NCBI GenBank assembly: GCA_012798745.1
Contig: JAAZMQ010000164.1
Location: forward strand, 1-6,553
Length of the DNA stretch: 6,553 nt
Direction of reading: 5' to 3'
Source: Bacteroidales bacterium
Lineage (GTDB): Bacteria > Bacteroidota > Bacteroidia > Bacteroidales > Dysgonomonadaceae
The notes beneath the pieces are model-generated. The model did not search any database, had not been told where the DNA came from, and saw nothing but the letters and a program-made list of their open reading frames with translations. How positions within the stretch are numbered: position 1 is the stretch's first letter; every line of letters starts with the position of its first letter. The translations under genes were made by a program, and so were the position numbers. Of this stretch, positions 5,609 to 6,553 are shown in pieces.

Positions 5609-5882
5609 GTCGGAAAACCCGAAGACGACAATTTAATTATTTCCTTCATTCTGAAAATCCGAAGACGACAATTTATTCTGTTTCTTCACTTCTGAAAACC
5701 GGAAACCATAAATTCAATTCATTTCTTCACTTCTGAAAACCAGAAATCGGAAATTCAATTCTTTTCAAGGTTTCTGAAAATCCGACGAGAACAATTCAAA
5801 CCATTTCAAGGTTTCTGAAAATCCGACAGGGGATAATTCAAGACATTTTATGGTTTCTGAAAACCGGAAACCGATAAACCCA
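5609..5882. repeat. Seven tandem, diverged copies of a ~41-bp repeat
   Basis: Units begin near 5609, 5649, 5690, 5731, 5772, 5813 and 5855, so the spacing is 40, 41, 41, 41, 41 and 42 bases. Six units open with TTCTGAAAA followed by YCNGA; the first is degenerate (GTCGGAAAAC). A second conserved part, around AATTCAA in the middle and TTTC near the end, is looser. Neighbouring units are the most alike: units 1 and 2 share CCGAAGACGACAATTTA, units 2-4 share TTTCTTCAC before the core, and units 4-6 share TTTCAAGG before it. This is the pattern of stepwise tandem duplication. The period is not a multiple of three, so it is not a protein repeat. The last unit runs past 5882 into the 3' end of alaS. 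The array would be copied into the alaS mRNA tail if no terminator precedes it. Confidence 0.85.
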
Positions 5883-6553
5883 TTATTTCAAATTTCCTAC
5901 TATCCATTCCACCGCTGCTGCAAGTCCATCTACATTTTTACCTCCGGCAGTAGCAAAATGGGGTTGACCTCCTCCACCCCCTTGAATAAACTTGGCAGCC
6001 TGACGAACTAAATTTCCGGCATGCAGCCCTTTTGCCACCAGGTCGTCGCTAAGCATAATGATTATGTTGGCCTTGTTGTTCGTTGATGTTCCGGCAACAA
6101 AAAACATTTTTTCGGGAAATTGGCCTTTCAGTTGATAAGCGATATCCTTAACCACGTCGGGCGAAATATCGGATGCTGTTAGTTTAAAAACAGAAATGTC
6201 GTTAATAGTTTCCTTTCCGGCAATAACAGCTTGTTTCAGCCGCTCGGTTTTTTCTTTTACAAACTCCCGGATCGTTTTTTTCATCTCGTTGTTTTCATCC
6301 AATAATTGTTGCAATGCCTGTATCACATCGGGTGAATTGTTCAACATGTTTTTAACGCTTTTCAGCGTATCCTCCATGTCGTAAAGGTATTCTTCGCATT
6401 TTTTCGCAGTAACAGCTTCAATGCGTCGCACACCGGCAGCAATAGCGCTTTCACTCACAATGCGAAACGTGCCAATGCGACCTGTGGAGGAAATATGTGT
6501 TCCTCCGCACAATTCGATCGATGTGCCAAAACGAACTGTACGCACTTCATCGC
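5883..6553 (-). CDS. alaS: Alanyl-tRNA synthetase, C-terminal part (5' end missing)
   Basis: AlaRS charges tRNA-Ala and edits misacylated Ser/Gly-tRNA-Ala. The visible 222 residues are the end of the editing domain and the C-terminal region; full proteins are about 870 residues, so the catalytic domain lies right of the window. The frame is open to the edge; a GTG at 6545 is internal, since DEVRTVRFG reads through it. Visible residues 8-19, FGTSIELCGGTH, include the Cys and His of the editing-site zinc ligands (CGGTH), followed by GRIGTFRIVSESAIAAGVRRIEAVT. A coiled-coil-like stretch (about residues 50-105: EDTLKSVKNML ... EFVKEKTERLKQ) leads to the DHHA1-type domain ending QGGGGGQPHFATAGGKN, which closes with VEWIVGNLK. 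All expected motifs are intact. It is convergent with the DUF2795 gene, and its TAA (5885-5883) lies within the last copy of the 41-bp repeat. Confidence 0.95.
   Translation of the reverse strand, partial: DEVRTVRFGTSIELCGGTHISSTGRIGTFRIVSESAIAAGVRRIEAVTAKKCEEYLYDMEDTLKSVKNMLNNSPDVIQALQQLLDENNEMKKTIREFVKEKTERLKQAVIAGKETINDISVFKLTASDISPDVVKDIAYQLKGQFPEKMFFVAGTSTNNKANIIIMLSDDLVAKGLHAGNLVRQAAKFIQGGGGGQPHFATAGGKNVDGLAAAVEWIVGNLK

Noticed and set aside
5470..5736. An 88-codon open frame on the plus strand, and a 60-codon one on the minus strand (5467-5649)
   Set aside because: Both run into the 41-bp repeat array, whose period is not a multiple of three; the translations show no domain, signal or codon pattern of a real gene.
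5609..5882. The repeat array as a CRISPR array
   Set aside because: The step is only 41 bases, the conserved core is about 14 bases rather than 25-37, the sequence between cores is itself partly repeated between neighbours instead of being unique spacers, and no cas gene is present.

Overview
This window looks like ordinary chromosome of a Bacteroidales bacterium (phylum Bacteroidota), possibly from the Porphyromonadaceae/Dysgonomonadaceae side of the order; the family-level guess is weak. The reasons are: a Rex protein of the Bacteroidetes type, a 73-residue DUF2795 protein typical of Bacteroidales, near-absence of Shine-Dalgarno sequences, and four intergenic matches to the Bacteroidetes -7 promoter element TAnnTTTG. 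Base composition is moderately AT-rich throughout, and I see no transposase, integrase, phage gene, tRNA or CRISPR array.

Layout, left to right. (1) 1-1181, + strand: the 3' part of a DUF3108 envelope protein, then an exported ABM-fold (YgiN-like) protein 18 bases later. (2) 1178-1768, - strand: a DNA glycosylase of the uracil-DNA glycosylase superfamily, which meets the ABM gene tail to tail with overlapping stop codons. (3) 1769-1920: a divergent promoter region with the same -7 octamer on each strand. (4) 1921-5011, + strand: rex (NADH/NAD+ sensing repressor), a fumarylacetoacetate hydrolase-family enzyme, ispF (MEP isoprenoid pathway), a SAM-dependent methyltransferase-like protein and a PduO-type cob(I)alamin adenosyltransferase, mostly closely spaced. 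(5) 5081-5302, + strand: the DUF2795 gene with its own promoter and a strong intrinsic terminator. (6) 5399-5882: no gene, but a 14-bp perfect palindrome, a longer imperfect hairpin, and seven tandem, diverged copies of a ~41-bp repeat. (7) 5883 to the end, - strand: the C-terminal third of alanyl-tRNA synthetase.

The genes do not form one obvious pathway. Rex and the FAH enzyme (12 bases apart) may link redox state to central carbon metabolism; ispF and the adenosyltransferase are housekeeping or cofactor genes.

I find no convincing new multi-gene system. The most unusual structure is the 41-bp tandem repeat array, which lies directly 3' of alaS and whose last copy runs across the alaS stop codon.
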